Origin: Clostridiales bacterium
Lineage (GTDB): Bacteria; Bacillota; Clostridia; Lachnospirales; CAG-274
Reading direction: 5' to 3'
Length of the DNA: 15,267 nucleotides
NCBI GenBank assembly: GCA_021202835.1
Contig: JAJQCI010000083.1
Location: 1-15,267, forward strand
Position numbers and translations under genes: made by a program. Shown one piece after another: positions 15,261-15,267 of the stretch. How positions within the stretch are numbered: the first letter of the stretch is position 1; every line of letters begins with the position of its first letter. The notes below the pieces were generated by a model. The model had not been told where the DNA came from. It saw nothing but the letters and a program-made list of their open reading frames with translations, and searched no databases.

Positions 15261-15267
15261 AAGACAG

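Overview
The window looks like chromosome from an uncultured, probably gut-associated, Gram-positive member of the Clostridia (Bacillota). The reasons are strong AGGAGG-type ribosome binding sites, free use of GTG and TTG starts, heavy use of AGA/AGG and ATA codons, a Lachnospiraceae-style 503-residue IMP dehydrogenase, a LytR-CpsA-Psr cell-wall enzyme and a cohesin/dockerin-type surface protein. This assignment rests on protein recognition by eye, not on a database search.

Layout. (1) Positions 1-4461, plus strand: most of a very large secreted or surface protein whose 5' end lies outside the window. It has two copies of a ~390-residue block separated by a cohesin-like domain, then InlB-type beta repeats, an acidic linker and a C-terminal dockerin-like domain. 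One extra A in a run of six (4153-4158) throws the dockerin out of frame. (2) Positions 4462-4776: tail-to-tail spacer with two strong hairpin terminators, one per strand. (3) Positions 4777-6288, minus strand: guaB with its own promoter. (4) Positions 6289-6572: divergent control region with two clear sigma-A promoters, one facing each way. (5) Positions 6573-12717, plus strand: a tightly packed run of small CPxCG protein, glutaminyl-tRNA synthetase, LCP cell-wall ligase, HI0933/YhiN-type flavoprotein and COG2509-type flavoprotein. (6) Positions 12767-15260, plus strand: an ArsC/Spx-like thioredoxin-fold protein, a membrane-anchored DUF5050-like protein and an HprK-like P-loop kinase, more loosely spaced.

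How they fit together. guaB, glnS and the LCP gene are housekeeping (GMP synthesis, Gln-tRNA charging, attachment of glycopolymers to peptidoglycan). The two flavoproteins overlap by 7 bases and are probably translated together. The surface protein is the accessory part: it carries both a receptor-like (cohesin) and a plug-like (dockerin) module, as an adaptor in a cellulosome-like or adhesion complex would.

The points most worth checking are the frameshift before the dockerin, the cohesin-plus-dockerin architecture with a four-copy module I cannot name, and an in-frame stop that seems to have trimmed the LCP gene away from a former start/stop overlap with its neighbour. I found no CRISPR array, tRNA, rRNA, transposase or phage gene.
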